Below, piece by piece: positions 26,549 through 35,987 of a stretch of DNA of 64,000 bases. The number at the start of each line of letters is the position of its first letter. Positions within the stretch are counted from its first letter, which is position 1. The stretch covers positions 1 to 64,000 of the forward strand of contig JAGZSY010000005.1 in NCBI GenBank assembly GCA_018380885.1, written 5' to 3'. The notes under the pieces are model-generated. The model had not been told where the DNA came from and did no database searches. It worked only from the letters and a program-made list of their open reading frames with translations. Source of the DNA: Enterocloster asparagiformis. GTDB lineage: Bacteria; Bacillota; Clostridia; Lachnospirales; Lachnospiraceae. The position numbers were made by a program, and so were the translations under genes.

Positions 26549-27526
26549 CTAATCAGCCTCCCCCACCAGGTGGCAGGCCACAAAATGCCCTTCCCGGACT
26601 TCCTTCAGTTCCGGCGTTTTGCTCTTGCAGGCCTCGCAGGCTTTGGGACACCTGGAGGCGAACCGGCAGCCCTCCTTCCAGTTGATGGGGTTGGGCAAGC
26701 TCCCCTCCAGGATGATCCTGTGCCGCGCCTTCTCCACATCCGGGTCCGGCAGCGGAATGGCGGACAGGAGCGCCTGGGTGTAGGGGTGAAGCGGTTCGTC
26801 AAAGAGCGTTTCGCTGTCCGCCAGCTCCGCCAGGACGCCCAGGTACATCACGCCGATGCGGTCGCTGATGTGCTTGACCATGGACAGGTCGTGGGCAATG
26901 AAGAGATAGGTCAGCCCCCGCTTCTGCTGAAGCTCCCGCAGCAGGTTGATCACCTGGGCCTGGATGGACACGTCCAGGGCGGAAATGGGCTCGTCGCAGA
27001 TGATGAACTCAGGGTCCACGGCCAGGGCCCTGGCGATGCCCACGCGCTGCCGCTGTCCGCCTGAAAACTCGTGGGGGAACCGGTTCGCGTGCTCTTCGGA
27101 CAGCCCCACCGTCTCCAGCAGCTCGATGACCTTCGCGGCCCTCTCCCTGCCGCTCAGCAGCCCGTGGGCGTCGATCCCCTCCGCCACAATGTCCATCACC
27201 TTCATGCGGGGGTTTAAGGACGCGTAGGGGTCCTGGAAAATCATCTGCATTTTCCGGGTGTAGGAGTGGCGCTCCGCTGCGGACATGGTCTTGTCGATGG
27301 CTTCCCCATCGTAGATCACCTGCCCTCCTGTGGGCTCATACAAATGGATCACCGTGCGTCCGAAGGTGGACTTGCCGCAGCCGCTCTCCCCCACCAAGCC
27401 CAGGGTTTCGCCCTTGTAGATATTCAGGGTGATGTCGTCCACCGCTTTCAGGGTCTGGTTCTTTCCCACCTGAAAATATTTCTTTAAGTGTTTCACTTCC
27501 AACAATGGTTTTTTCACTTCTGCCAT
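26549..27526 (-). CDS. oppF: oligopeptide ABC transporter ATP-binding protein OppF
   Basis: 325-aa ATPase of the Opp/Dpp importer. Walker A GESGCGKST, signature FSGGQRQRVGIARAL, Walker B FIICDEPISALDVS, and a C-terminal cysteine motif (CRFASRCPKACEAC) that in this family binds an iron-sulfur cluster or stabilises the peptide. Pairs with OppD to drive import. Last of the opp genes, 12 bp after oppD. Confidence 0.94.
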   Translation of the reverse strand: MAEVKKPLLEVKHLKKYFQVGKNQTLKAVDDITLNIYKGETLGLVGESGCGKSTFGRTVIHLYEPTGGQVIYDGEAIDKTMSAAERHSYTRKMQMIFQDPYASLNPRMKVMDIVAEGIDAHGLLSGRERAAKVIELLETVGLSEEHANRFPHEFSGGQRQRVGIARALAVDPEFIICDEPISALDVSIQAQVINLLRELQQKRGLTYLFIAHDLSMVKHISDRIGVMYLGVLAELADSETLFDEPLHPYTQALLSAIPLPDPDVEKARHRIILEGSLPNPINWKEGCRFASRCPKACEACKSKTPELKEVREGHFVACHLVGEAD

Positions 27527-27538
27527 AATGTCCTCCCC

Positions 27539-28528
27539 CTAATCTCTGAGAGCTTTCGCCCGCTCGTCCAGCAGCCAGCAGCGCACGTGGTGGCTCTCGC
27601 TGCACACGGTGTCCTCGGGCGGGTATTCCTGGCACACCCGCATGGTCTTGGAGCACCTGGCCGCGAAGGGACATCCCTTGGGCGGATCCATCAGGTCCGG
27701 CGGCGTCCCGGGAATGGCCGTCAGGGTATTTCCCTTGTCCGTGGCCTTGGGGATGGAGGCCAGAAGGCCTTTGGTGTAAGGGTGCCCGGTCTCATAAAAC
27801 AGTTCCCGCACGTCCCCTGTCTCCACCAGCTGGCCGCCGTACATAACCGCCACCCGGTCCGCGATATTGGCCACCACCCCCAGGTTGTGGGTGATAATGA
27901 TGATGGAGGTTTCGATCTTCTTCTGCAAATCCTTCATCAGGTCCAGAATCTGGGCCTGGATGGTCACGTCCAGCGCCGTGGTCGGCTCGTCCGCGATCAA
28001 TATCTTGGGGTCGCAGGCCAGGGCGATGGCGATCACGATCCTCTGCCGCATTCCGCCGGAGAGCTGGTGGGGGTACTGGCCGAACCTGGCCTCGGGGTTG
28101 GAGATGCCCACCAGGGAAATCAGCTCCACCGCCCGCGCCTTCATCTGCGCCCTGCTCATGTCCTTGCGGTGTTCCTTCAACACCTCCACAATCTGCTTGC
28201 CCACCGTCATGGTGGGGTTGAGGGACGTCATGGGGTCCTGGAAAATCATGGAAATTTCAGAGCCCCGCACACTCTGCATCTGCCGCTCGCTGTATTTTGC
28301 CAGATCCTTTCCCTCCATGAGAATGCTGCCCTCCGTCACCTTGCCGTTCTTGGGCAGCAGGCCCATGATGCTCTTGACGGAGATGGATTTGCCGGAACCG
28401 GACTCCCCCACGATGGCCAGGGTTTCCCGCCGGTCCAGATGGAAGTTTACCCCGCGCACCGCCTGCACCACGCCGTGCTGCGTCTTGATCTGCACATGTA
28501 AATTGTTGACCTCTAATAATCTGCTCAT
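27539..28528 (-). CDS. oppD: oligopeptide ABC transporter ATP-binding protein OppD
   Basis: 329-aa ATPase partner of OppF. Walker A GESGSGKS, signature LSGGMRQRIVIAIAL, Walker B ILIADEPTTALDVT, and the Opp C-terminal motif CPFAARCSKTMRVC. Ten bp separate it from oppC. Confidence 0.94.
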   Translation of the reverse strand: MSRLLEVNNLHVQIKTQHGVVQAVRGVNFHLDRRETLAIVGESGSGKSISVKSIMGLLPKNGKVTEGSILMEGKDLAKYSERQMQSVRGSEISMIFQDPMTSLNPTMTVGKQIVEVLKEHRKDMSRAQMKARAVELISLVGISNPEARFGQYPHQLSGGMRQRIVIAIALACDPKILIADEPTTALDVTIQAQILDLMKDLQKKIETSIIIITHNLGVVANIADRVAVMYGGQLVETGDVRELFYETGHPYTKGLLASIPKATDKGNTLTAIPGTPPDLMDPPKGCPFAARCSKTMRVCQEYPPEDTVCSESHHVRCWLLDERAKALRD

Positions 28529-28538
28529 GTACGCTCAC

Positions 28539-29444
28539 CTACTTTCTCATTCTGGGGTCCAGTGCATCCCGAAGTCCGTCTCCCAGAATACTGAAGCAGA
28601 CCATGATCAGCACGATGACGATTGCCGGGTAGATCAGGACATGAGGGAAGTTTCTCAGGACCTGATAGCCGTTGTTGATGAGAACGCCCAGGGAGGCCGC
28701 GGGCTCCTGCATGCCGATGCCGATAAAGCTCAGGAACGCCTCGGTGAAGATCGCGGAAGGGATGGTGAACATGGCGTTGATCACGATCACGCCCACGGTG
28801 TTGGGGACCAGATGCTTTAAAATGATCTGGGGCGTCCTGGTTCCCAGAACCTGAGCCGCCATGACAAATTCCTGGTTCTTAAGCTTTAAAATCTCCGCGC
28901 GCACCAGACGGGCCATATTCACCCACCCGGTGATGGACAGAGCCACCACGATGGTCCAGATGCCCGCGGGCATCACCATCATCAGCAGGATTACGATGAT
29001 CAGATGGGGGATTCCCACCAGCACCTCCACGATCCGCTGCATCACCGCGTCGACCTTGCCGCCGCTTAAGGCGGACACGGCCCCGTAGGCCACGCCCACG
29101 GTCAGGTCCAGCACCGCCGCCACAAAGGCGATCAGCAGGGAAATCCTGGTTCCCATCCAGGTTCTCACCCAGAGGTCGCGCCCGAACTGGTCCGTGCCGA
29201 ACAGATGGGTCAGGGACGGCGTCTGATAGATTATATCATAATTTGTCTCTTTAAACGAATATTTGCTGAAAATCGGGGCGAACACTGCCAGCAGCCCGAT
29301 GGCGATCAGGATAAACAGGCCCGCCACGGCCGCCTTGTTCTTTTTAAGCCGCAGCCAGCCGTCCTGCAGGGCGGTCAGGTTGGGGCGGGCGATGTGCTCT
29401 TTTTCCGATTCATCCACATGAACCTTTACGAATAATTCATCCAT
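28539..29444 (-). CDS. oppC: oligopeptide ABC transporter permease OppC
   Basis: 301-aa permease with an N-terminal OppC_N TM segment (around residues 37-55), the HLFGTDQFGRDLWVRTWMG segment typical of OppC/DppC, and the coupling loop EFVMAAQVLGTRTPQIILKH. Starts 6 bp after oppB. Forms the membrane channel with OppB. Confidence 0.94.
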   Translation of the reverse strand: MDELFVKVHVDESEKEHIARPNLTALQDGWLRLKKNKAAVAGLFILIAIGLLAVFAPIFSKYSFKETNYDIIYQTPSLTHLFGTDQFGRDLWVRTWMGTRISLLIAFVAAVLDLTVGVAYGAVSALSGGKVDAVMQRIVEVLVGIPHLIIVILLMMVMPAGIWTIVVALSITGWVNMARLVRAEILKLKNQEFVMAAQVLGTRTPQIILKHLVPNTVGVIVINAMFTIPSAIFTEAFLSFIGIGMQEPAASLGVLINNGYQVLRNFPHVLIYPAIVIVLIMVCFSILGDGLRDALDPRMRK

Positions 29445-29450
29445 TTGCGC

Positions 29451-30389
29451 TTACCCCTCCTTGTTGGCCGACAGGCGGATTCTGGGATCGATCAGGGAGT
29501 AGGCCACGTCCACCACCAGCACCACGAATATGTAGAAGGCGCTGTAGAAGATCGTGATTCCCATGATGGTCGAGTAGTCGTTTGCCTTGATGCTGTCCAC
29601 AAACAGGCTGCCGATGCCCGGGATGGTGTAAATGTTCTCCACCGCCAGCGAACCGGTGAGCAAATTGACCACAATGGGGCCCAGGATGGTCACCACCGGG
29701 ATAATGGAGTTTCGCACGGCGTGGCGCATCAGCACCTTCATGGCGCTCAGCCCCTTGGCCTTGGCGGTGATGATGTAGTCCTGCTCCAGCACCTCCAGCA
29801 TCTCCGTGCGGATAAAGCGGGCCACCATGGCCGTGGCAGAGAAGGACAGAGCCACCGAGGGCAGCACCGAGCAGCGCCAGTCGGTCCAGAAGCCCACCGG
29901 CAATATGCCCCATTTCAGGGCCACATAGTATTGGAGCAGGGCGGCGGCCACAAAGTTGGGCACCGACACCCCCAGCACCGCCACGATCATGGTAAAGTAA
30001 TCGATACCGCTGTTGTGCCTCCAGGCCGCGATGATGCCCAGGGTGAGGCCCACCGCCAGCCCGATTAAAACCGCCTGCAGGCCGATCAGGGTGGACGGGC
30101 CCAGGCGGCCGCCGATCACGGTGGTCACCTTCTGGCCCATATAGGTGAACGAGGTGCCGAAATTGCCGTGAAGAATGTTGTTCATATATTTCATGTACTG
30201 TCTGGGCAGGGTATCGTTCAGGCCGTACTGCTCCAGAATGACCTCCTGCTGCTGGGGCGACATCATGTTGAAGCGCTCCGCGTCAAACGGGGTGCCCGGC
30301 AGCTTCTTCATCAGAAAGAATGTGACGGTCACGATCACCCAAAGCGTGAGCACCAGATAAACCAGCCGTTTGCAGATGTATTTGACCAT
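29451..30389 (-). CDS. oppB: oligopeptide ABC transporter permease OppB
   Basis: 312-aa permease with six TM segments. Starts YICKRLVYLVLTLWVIVTVT as OppB/DppB do, and carries the coupling loop DYIITAKAKGLSAMKVLMRH and the C-terminal YSLIDPRIRL. Follows oppA by about 120 bp. Confidence 0.94.
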   Translation of the reverse strand: MVKYICKRLVYLVLTLWVIVTVTFFLMKKLPGTPFDAERFNMMSPQQQEVILEQYGLNDTLPRQYMKYMNNILHGNFGTSFTYMGQKVTTVIGGRLGPSTLIGLQAVLIGLAVGLTLGIIAAWRHNSGIDYFTMIVAVLGVSVPNFVAAALLQYYVALKWGILPVGFWTDWRCSVLPSVALSFSATAMVARFIRTEMLEVLEQDYIITAKAKGLSAMKVLMRHAVRNSIIPVVTILGPIVVNLLTGSLAVENIYTIPGIGSLFVDSIKANDYSTIMGITIFYSAFYIFVVLVVDVAYSLIDPRIRLSANKEG

Positions 30390-30510
30390 ACTGCTGTCCT
30401 CCTTGCTGTGTACGCCCGGCGGCCATTCGCCGCCTGCGGCGCGGGATAAAATGGGGCCGGCCCCCTTCTTGTGAAAGGAGAAGGCCGGCCCCGCGGGTTG
30501 CTGTTAGCGC

Positions 30511-32190
30511 TTACTCAAAATAGGCATATTTAAACTCTACATCCGGCCCGAAGGGATGGTTTACGATCCCCTTCACATCCGGCTTTGTCAGGGTGGCGGA
30601 GCCTCTGTGGAACAGGGGCGCCACGATCACGTCGTCCTCCACCAGAATCTTCTCAGCCTGTAACAGCATATCCAGGCGCTTTGTCTCGTCGGTCTCGGTT
30701 CTGGCGTCGGTGATCAGCTTGTTGTACTCCTCGTTCTGGTAGGAACCTCTGTAGGGCGTCCCGTTGGTCCACAAATCCAGATAGGTCATGGCGTCGTCGT
30801 AGTCCGCGCCCCAGGCCGTGGAGGCAAACATGAAGCTGTCGTTGTCCATCAGGGCATTTCTGGCCTGAAGGGTCTTGGTGTCGATCACGATGTCGATGCC
30901 CAGGTTCTTGTTCAGCTCGCTCTGGATATAGGTGGCTTCTGCCTTGGTCACGGAATCGTCTCTCACCAGCAGGGTCAGGGTCGGCGTCTCGCCCAGCTCC
31001 TTGCAGCCCTCCTCCCAGTATTTCTTCGCCTGCTCCGGGTCGAAGGGGCTCAGGTTGCCGTTCAGCTCGCGGAACGTCTGATCGCCGTTGCCGTACATGC
31101 CCTCGGCGATCAGTCCCACGCTGGGCGCGGAGCCGTCGGCCAGAATGGCTCTCGCCAGGGTGTCGCGGTCGATGGCCATGGAAACGGCCCGGCGGATGTT
31201 CTTGTTGGCCATCACGGGGTTGGTTAGGGAGAACTGGAGGTACTCGGTCCTAAACTCGCTCTCGGAGCTGAACTCCGGGCTGTCCTTGTAGGCCGCCACA
31301 TTGGAGGAATCCAGCTTTACCTGGCTGAGCTCGCCGGCCAGATAGGCGTTTAATGCCGCGGAGGCGTCCTTCATCACGCGCACCTGGGCGTTCTCCACCT
31401 TTACATTGGCCGCATCCCAGTATTTGTCGTTCTTTTTCAGGGTTGCTCCCACCGCCGGATCGTAGCTGGTGATCACGTAGGGGCCGCAGTAGATCATCTT
31501 GTCCGCGCTGAGGCCGTACTGGTCGCCCTGGGAATTGACCCACTCCTCGTTCAGCGGGAAGAACTGGCACAGCACGGTCAGACGCGCAAAGTAAGGGGTG
31601 GGGGCCTTCAGGGTCACCTGGAGCGTCTTGGCGTCCAGGGCTTTCACGCCCACGTCCTCCGCCTTGGCCGTACCCTCGTTGTACTCCTCCCCGCCCACGA
31701 TGTAGTCCGTCATGATAAAGCCGTAGCCGTTGGTGGCATCCGGGCTCATCTGCTTCAGCCAGGAGAACACAAAGTCGTCTGCGGTCAGCGGCGTCCCGTT
31801 GCTCCACTGGAGGCCGTCCCGCAGGTGGAAGGTGTAGGTCAGCTTGTCGTCGGACACCTCGTAGCTCTCCGCCAGGGCGGGCTGAGCCTCGTGGTTCGCA
31901 TCCAGGCGCAGCAGCCCCTCAAAGGCGTTGTTGTTGACCATGGACGACTGGCTGTCGGAGGCGTCCCACTGAACCAGGGTCTTGATCTCGGCGCTGGCGT
32001 AGATGCTCAGCACCCGGCTGTCAGCGGAAGCCGACGGCGCAGCGGTCTCTCCGGCGGAAGTCTGTCCGGCCGCGGTCCCGGACGGCGCGGCGGGCTGTGC
32101 GCTGTCTCCTCCGCCCGTAAAGCCGCAGCCCGCCAGCAGGCCGGCGGCCAGGCAGAACGCCGCGCCGAATGTCACGATTCTTTTTTTCAT
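30511..32190 (-). CDS. oppA: oligopeptide-binding lipoprotein OppA
   Basis: 559-aa SBP family 5 lipoprotein. Signal peptide MKKRIVTFGAAFCLAAGLL ends in the lipobox LAGC; a Ser/Ala/Thr/Gly linker follows to about residue 60. YTFHLRDGLQWSNGTPLTAD is the family signature near residue 115. It captures peptides, or other ligands, outside the cell for OppBCDF. First gene of an operon that also has cutC, deoR and a transglutaminase-like gene, so the ligand may be a glycosylated or modified peptide; this is inference. Confidence 0.94.
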   Translation of the reverse strand: MKKRIVTFGAAFCLAAGLLAGCGFTGGGDSAQPAAPSGTAAGQTSAGETAAPSASADSRVLSIYASAEIKTLVQWDASDSQSSMVNNNAFEGLLRLDANHEAQPALAESYEVSDDKLTYTFHLRDGLQWSNGTPLTADDFVFSWLKQMSPDATNGYGFIMTDYIVGGEEYNEGTAKAEDVGVKALDAKTLQVTLKAPTPYFARLTVLCQFFPLNEEWVNSQGDQYGLSADKMIYCGPYVITSYDPAVGATLKKNDKYWDAANVKVENAQVRVMKDASAALNAYLAGELSQVKLDSSNVAAYKDSPEFSSESEFRTEYLQFSLTNPVMANKNIRRAVSMAIDRDTLARAILADGSAPSVGLIAEGMYGNGDQTFRELNGNLSPFDPEQAKKYWEEGCKELGETPTLTLLVRDDSVTKAEATYIQSELNKNLGIDIVIDTKTLQARNALMDNDSFMFASTAWGADYDDAMTYLDLWTNGTPYRGSYQNEEYNKLITDARTETDETKRLDMLLQAEKILVEDDVIVAPLFHRGSATLTKPDVKGIVNHPFGPDVEFKYAYFE

Positions 32191-32215
32191 GAATTTTCCC
32201 TCCTGTGAATTGTTT

Positions 32216-32322
32216 TTCTTGTTTTATTGGCTACTTCGTCTATATATATAACTAAATCATACTATTTTTTAGCGCTTTCGTCAATACAAATTTCTTGTTT
32301 TTTATTGTTTCAATTCTTGTTT
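32216..32322 (-). promoter_or_regulatory. oppA promoter with AAACAAGAA repeats (possible DeoR operators)
   Basis: On the minus strand TTGACG (complement of 32279-32284), 17 bp, TATGAT (32256-32261). Exact AAACAAGAA copies lie upstream at 32314-32322 and 32292-32300, an imperfect AAACAATAA at 32302-32310, and another exact copy downstream at 32216-32224. Copies on both sides of the promoter suggest repression by looping, possibly by the operon's own DeoR protein. Confidence 0.55.
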
Positions 32323-32390
32323 CCTCTTGATGACCGTTTTCCGCTCCGGCATATTTTTACGGGTGCTGAGGATTGTCTCCCTGCAAAGCG

Positions 32391-32420
32391 AAAAACGGCA
32401 TAGCCGAAGCTATACCGTTT
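32391..32420 (-). terminator. terminator of the phoH-HD operon
   Basis: On the minus strand AAACGGTATAGC and GCTATGCCGTTT (one mismatch) flank a TTCG tetraloop and end in TTTTT. The stretch from here to the oppA promoter (32323-32390) holds nothing else I can name. Confidence 0.75.
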
Positions 32421-32501
32421 CCCAAAAACATACCTATGCTGTTTTATGCGCGCCGCCCACTCCGCGGCCCGCTCCCGTATGACGTTTGTTAGCTGGCCGT
32501 C

Positions 32502-33170
32502 TCAGGACACCTTGCTGCCGTTGGCCACCAGCTTGAACTTCAGCCCCAGCGCCTCGGCCGCCCGGCGGCACATCATCATGCGCTGGAGAAAGATTTCGAA
32601 ATAATCCATCACCGTGCTCATGGTATCGTCCAGCTCCAGATCCATCTGGATTACCTTCTTCTCCGTGTTCACCTTAACCGCGGAGGAGAGGGCCGCGTAG
32701 TTCACCCGGTCGTGGGCGTCAAAGCTGGCGATGATGGGATTGCGCACCCGGTTGCGCCGCACGTCCGTTTTATCCGCAAGGATCAGCGCCGCGGACACCA
32801 CGTCCACGGCGGTGCCCGTGGCCTCGTCGTGGTGGCCGATGGCCCCGGTGATTGTGACAATGTCCTCCAGGGGCATCCCCAGACCCTTCAGAATCTGATA
32901 GGCCAGGATCGCGCCGGTGTGGGCGTGGTCGTGGCGGTTGATGCTATTGCCGATATCGTGCATGTAGCCGGCGATCCTGGCCAGCTCCATCTCGTGGCTG
33001 CCGTAGCCTAACTCCTTTAAAATCCTGGCCGCCGTCTCCGCCACCTTGGCCGCGTGCTTTTTTGAATGCTCCGTGTAGCCCAGAACGCCGAGAATCTCAT
33101 TTCCCTTCTCGATCAGCAGATTGATTTCCTTGTTGCCGCGTATCTCTTTATAAGTTATGGTTTCCTTCAC
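32502..33170 (-). CDS. HD-domain phosphohydrolase
   Basis: 222 aa. HSKKHAAKVAETAARI gives the first His, GYMHDIGNSINRHDHAHTGA the HD pair and a third His, and GAIGHHDEATG a fourth. The whole is a clean HD metal-dependent phosphohydrolase of the kind that cleaves nucleotides or signalling molecules. A GTG at 33170 (VKETITYKE) is the most reasonable start, with AAGG upstream; longer in-frame extensions run into phoH. It follows phoH by 50 bp. Substrate unknown. Confidence 0.82.
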   Translation of the reverse strand: MKETITYKEIRGNKEINLLIEKGNEILGVLGYTEHSKKHAAKVAETAARILKELGYGSHEMELARIAGYMHDIGNSINRHDHAHTGAILAYQILKGLGMPLEDIVTITGAIGHHDEATGTAVDVVSAALILADKTDVRRNRVRNPIIASFDAHDRVNYAALSSAVKVNTEKKVIQMDLELDDTMSTVMDYFEIFLQRMMMCRRAAEALGLKFKLVANGSKVS

Positions 33171-33220
33171 TGGCCTTGTTCTTCCTTTTTTATGATTAAT
33201 ATTCCTCCCTTTGAGGCGCT

Positions 33221-34612
33221 TTATACCCCGGGCAGAAGCCGTTTGACCGCGTCTGCCGCCAGCGCCGAGCGCTCGCACTCGTCCGCGGTCATCGTGACCT
33301 GCCAGCACAGCGGGCTGCCCTTCATGCGCTCCGAGGCGTAGCTGAGCCCGTTGGTCCGCTCATCTAAAAACGGGCGGTCGATCTGGCAGGGATCGCCCAG
33401 CAGCACGATCTTCGTGCCGGCCCCGGCCCTGGTGACGATGCCCTTCACCTGGCCGGGCGTCATATTCTGGGCCTCGTCGATGATCAGATAGGTCTTGACA
33501 ATGGAGCGGCCCCGGATAAAATTCAGCGCCTCCGCCTGGATCAATCCCCGGTCGAAAATCTCCTCCACCTTGCCCTTCAGCTCCCGCTCGTCCTCGTAGC
33601 GGCGCTCCTCGTTGGAATCGATCAGCTGCTCTAAATTGTCGATCACCGGCCGCATGAGGGGTGATATCTTCTCCTGCTCGTCGCCCGGCAGAAAGCCGAT
33701 GTCCGCGTCGAACTGGGCGTTTGGCCGGCTGATCAGAATCCGGCGGTACTCCCCGGTGGGATTGTTGAGCACCTTCTCCAGCCCCACGGCCAGGGTGTAA
33801 AAGGTCTTGGCCGTGCCCGCCATGCCCTTTACGATTACCAGAGGCGCTTTCTCCGCAGTCTGCATCAGCGCCTCCTGGAGAAAATACTGGCCCGCGTTTT
33901 TAGGGCTGACGCCGTAGGGCTTGGATTTTTTGAAGGCCAGGGGCACGATGCGGCCGTTTTCCACCCGGCCAAGCACCGTCTTTTTGGCGGACTGGTCCCC
34001 TTTGAGGACCACGAACTGGTTTTCCTCCAGCCTGGGGCGGCCGCACTGCCCGGAGTCGTCCGATGTGTAGGCCAGTTCCGCCGGGATGCCCTTTTTCTTA
34101 AATTCCTTGAAATGCTCCTCCGGCGCATAGACGGTAATCCGGCCGCTGTACTGTTCCTCGCCTGCGGACGCCTGCTCCGCCGTGAAGTCCTCGGCCCTCA
34201 GCCCCAAAATCTGGGCCTTCAGGCGCAGCAGAATATCCTTTGTGACCAGGATCACCGGGCTCTCCTCCCCGCCCTGGCGGGACAGCCCTAAGCAGACCTT
34301 TAAAATCCGGTTATCCATTTTGTCCTCCGGCAGATCGGGAGGCAGGGCCACATCCACAAAATTCTTCTCCACCCGCAGGCAGCCCCCGCTCTTTAGAATT
34401 ACCCCGCTCAGCAGGTCGCCGCCGAGGCGCAGCTGTTCCAGCAGCCTGATGGCCGTCCTGGCGTTGGCTCCCTTCTCCCCCTCCGCCTTCTTCAGATTGT
34501 CCAGCTCCTCCAGCACCGCCACCGGCAGGACTACCCGGTTGTCCTCAAAGCAATGGATGGCGTGAGGCTCCTGAATCAGTATGTTGGTGTCAATGACATA
34601 AGTTTTGATCAT
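33221..34612 (-). CDS. phoH: PIN-PhoH fusion ATPase/RNase (PhoH2 type)
   Basis: 463 aa. Residues 1-130 are a PIN ribonuclease domain (KTYVIDTNILIQEPHAI with the first acidic residue). Residues from about 235 are a PhoH ATPase: Walker A VKGMAGTAKTF, Walker B TYLIIDEAQNMTPGQVKGI. PIN-PhoH proteins act as RNA helicase/nucleases. Followed by the HD phosphohydrolase in the same operon. Confidence 0.92.
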   Translation of the reverse strand: MIKTYVIDTNILIQEPHAIHCFEDNRVVLPVAVLEELDNLKKAEGEKGANARTAIRLLEQLRLGGDLLSGVILKSGGCLRVEKNFVDVALPPDLPEDKMDNRILKVCLGLSRQGGEESPVILVTKDILLRLKAQILGLRAEDFTAEQASAGEEQYSGRITVYAPEEHFKEFKKKGIPAELAYTSDDSGQCGRPRLEENQFVVLKGDQSAKKTVLGRVENGRIVPLAFKKSKPYGVSPKNAGQYFLQEALMQTAEKAPLVIVKGMAGTAKTFYTLAVGLEKVLNNPTGEYRRILISRPNAQFDADIGFLPGDEQEKISPLMRPVIDNLEQLIDSNEERRYEDERELKGKVEEIFDRGLIQAEALNFIRGRSIVKTYLIIDEAQNMTPGQVKGIVTRAGAGTKIVLLGDPCQIDRPFLDERTNGLSYASERMKGSPLCWQVTMTADECERSALAADAVKRLLPGV

Positions 34613-34764
34613 CCGCAGAGCTCCTTTTCGTGGTGTTTTACCGTTCTGAGGTCAAGTATACCGTTCCCCGGCCCCAACAGATACCACGCTGCGGTAAATT
34701 GCGCGTAAAATGGACGTAAAACGCGGCCTTCCGGCGCGCCCAGGCTCACGTCCCCGGGCGCTGC

Positions 34765-34803
34765 AAAAAGGGCCCTTGGCTTATACGTTTCGCCAAAGGC
34801 CCC
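34765..34803 (-). terminator. terminator of the yfcC-M20 operon
   Basis: On the minus strand GGGGCCTTTGGC and GCCAAGGGCCC (imperfect) enclose about 11 nt and are followed by TTTTT. It lies 29 bp after the peptidase stop. 34613-34764 upstream of phoH shows no gene. Confidence 0.7.
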
Positions 34804-34831
34804 TCTGCTTTGATACCGCCGGGCAGTACTC

Positions 34832-35956
34832 TTAAATTTTTAAAATCAGCGATGCCAGCAGCGCGATTCTCGGCACATACTGGTCGATGAGGATATGCTC
34901 GTTCACCGCGTGGGCGCCGTCTCCCCAGGCTCCCATTCCGTCCAGGGTGGGAACGCCCATGGCGCTCACCTTGTTGCCGTCGCTGCCGCCGCCCACAAAC
35001 TGGTGGGAGAACTGAAGGCCCAGGGCTTCGCCGCATTCAGCCGCCAGCTCGTAGAGCCCCAGGTTGCCGGGCGTCTGCTCCATGGGCGGCATGCCCTCGT
35101 CCACAACCACCTCCCTGGACGCCCCCGGCACGCTGACCGGCAGCTCGGTGAGCAGCTTGCGGATGCGCTCGCCCTCGGACATCTTCATATAGCGGCAATC
35201 CACGGTAAATACCGCCAGATCCGGCACCACGTTGGCCTTTGTGCCGCCGCTGCAGATTCCCACGTTCAGGGTGGTTCCCACCTCGTAGTCGGTCAGGCTG
35301 TGCACGTACTGGATTTCACGGGCCATCTCCTCGATGGCGTTGATTCCGCCCTTGTGGTTGTTGCCCGCATGGGTGGCCTTGCCGTGGATGGTGATCTCAA
35401 AGCCGATGCTTCCCTTGCGGCCGGTCTTTAAATCGCCGTTGCTGGTACAGGGCTCGCACACAAGGGCCGCTTTACAGTCCTCGGCCTGCTGGCAGATGAT
35501 GGCGCTGGACTCCGGGCTGCGAATCTCCTCGTCGCCGTTGATCACCATGCGCAGCCGCTTTCCCGGGTCGATTCCCAGGTCTTTATACGCCTTCATGGAC
35601 CAGATGGCCGAGACCAGGCCGGACTTCATATCCAGCACGCCGGGGCCGTGAAGCTCATTTCCCTCCTGGCGCAGCTCCATGGAGCCGATGGGGCACACGG
35701 TGTCGTAGTGGCCGATCAGAAGCACGGTGTCGTCCCCCTGGCCGAACTCGAACTTCATGGGATTGTGTCCGCCCGCAGCCTCGTAGACAAAGGTCTCCGC
35801 CCCGGTACGCTCCTTGATCAGCCGGATCAGCACCTGGCGGACATGGGCCAGCGCGGCGATGTCCGAGGAGGACGCCTCAGCCAGTACCAGCTCCTGCAAA
35901 TCCGCAAAAATCTCCGCCTCATGCTCTTTTAAGTACGCTAAAATTTTCTGTTCCAT
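34832..35956 (-). CDS. M20-family metallopeptidase (carboxypeptidase G2-like)
   Basis: 374 aa. Zinc ligands visible in LIGHYDTVCP (His, Asp), GPGVLDMKSG (bridging Asp), NGDEEIRSP (catalytic Glu-Glu), and a C-terminal GGGSDGNKVS; a dimerisation lid lies between about residues 180 and 290. Family members release C-terminal glutamate or other amino acids from N-acyl or small peptide substrates in the cytoplasm. The transporter immediately upstream may import the substrate. Confidence 0.9.
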   Translation of the reverse strand: MEQKILAYLKEHEAEIFADLQELVLAEASSSDIAALAHVRQVLIRLIKERTGAETFVYEAAGGHNPMKFEFGQGDDTVLLIGHYDTVCPIGSMELRQEGNELHGPGVLDMKSGLVSAIWSMKAYKDLGIDPGKRLRMVINGDEEIRSPESSAIICQQAEDCKAALVCEPCTSNGDLKTGRKGSIGFEITIHGKATHAGNNHKGGINAIEEMAREIQYVHSLTDYEVGTTLNVGICSGGTKANVVPDLAVFTVDCRYMKMSEGERIRKLLTELPVSVPGASREVVVDEGMPPMEQTPGNLGLYELAAECGEALGLQFSHQFVGGGSDGNKVSAMGVPTLDGMGAWGDGAHAVNEHILIDQYVPRIALLASLILKI

Positions 35957-35987
35957 ATGCCATTTCCTTTCTCTAATAAGATATCCT

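Noticed and set aside
32191..32390. T-box or amino-acid riboswitch upstream of oppA
   Set aside because: No T-box sequence or specifier stem; the start site predicted from the promoter leaves only about 60 nt of leader.
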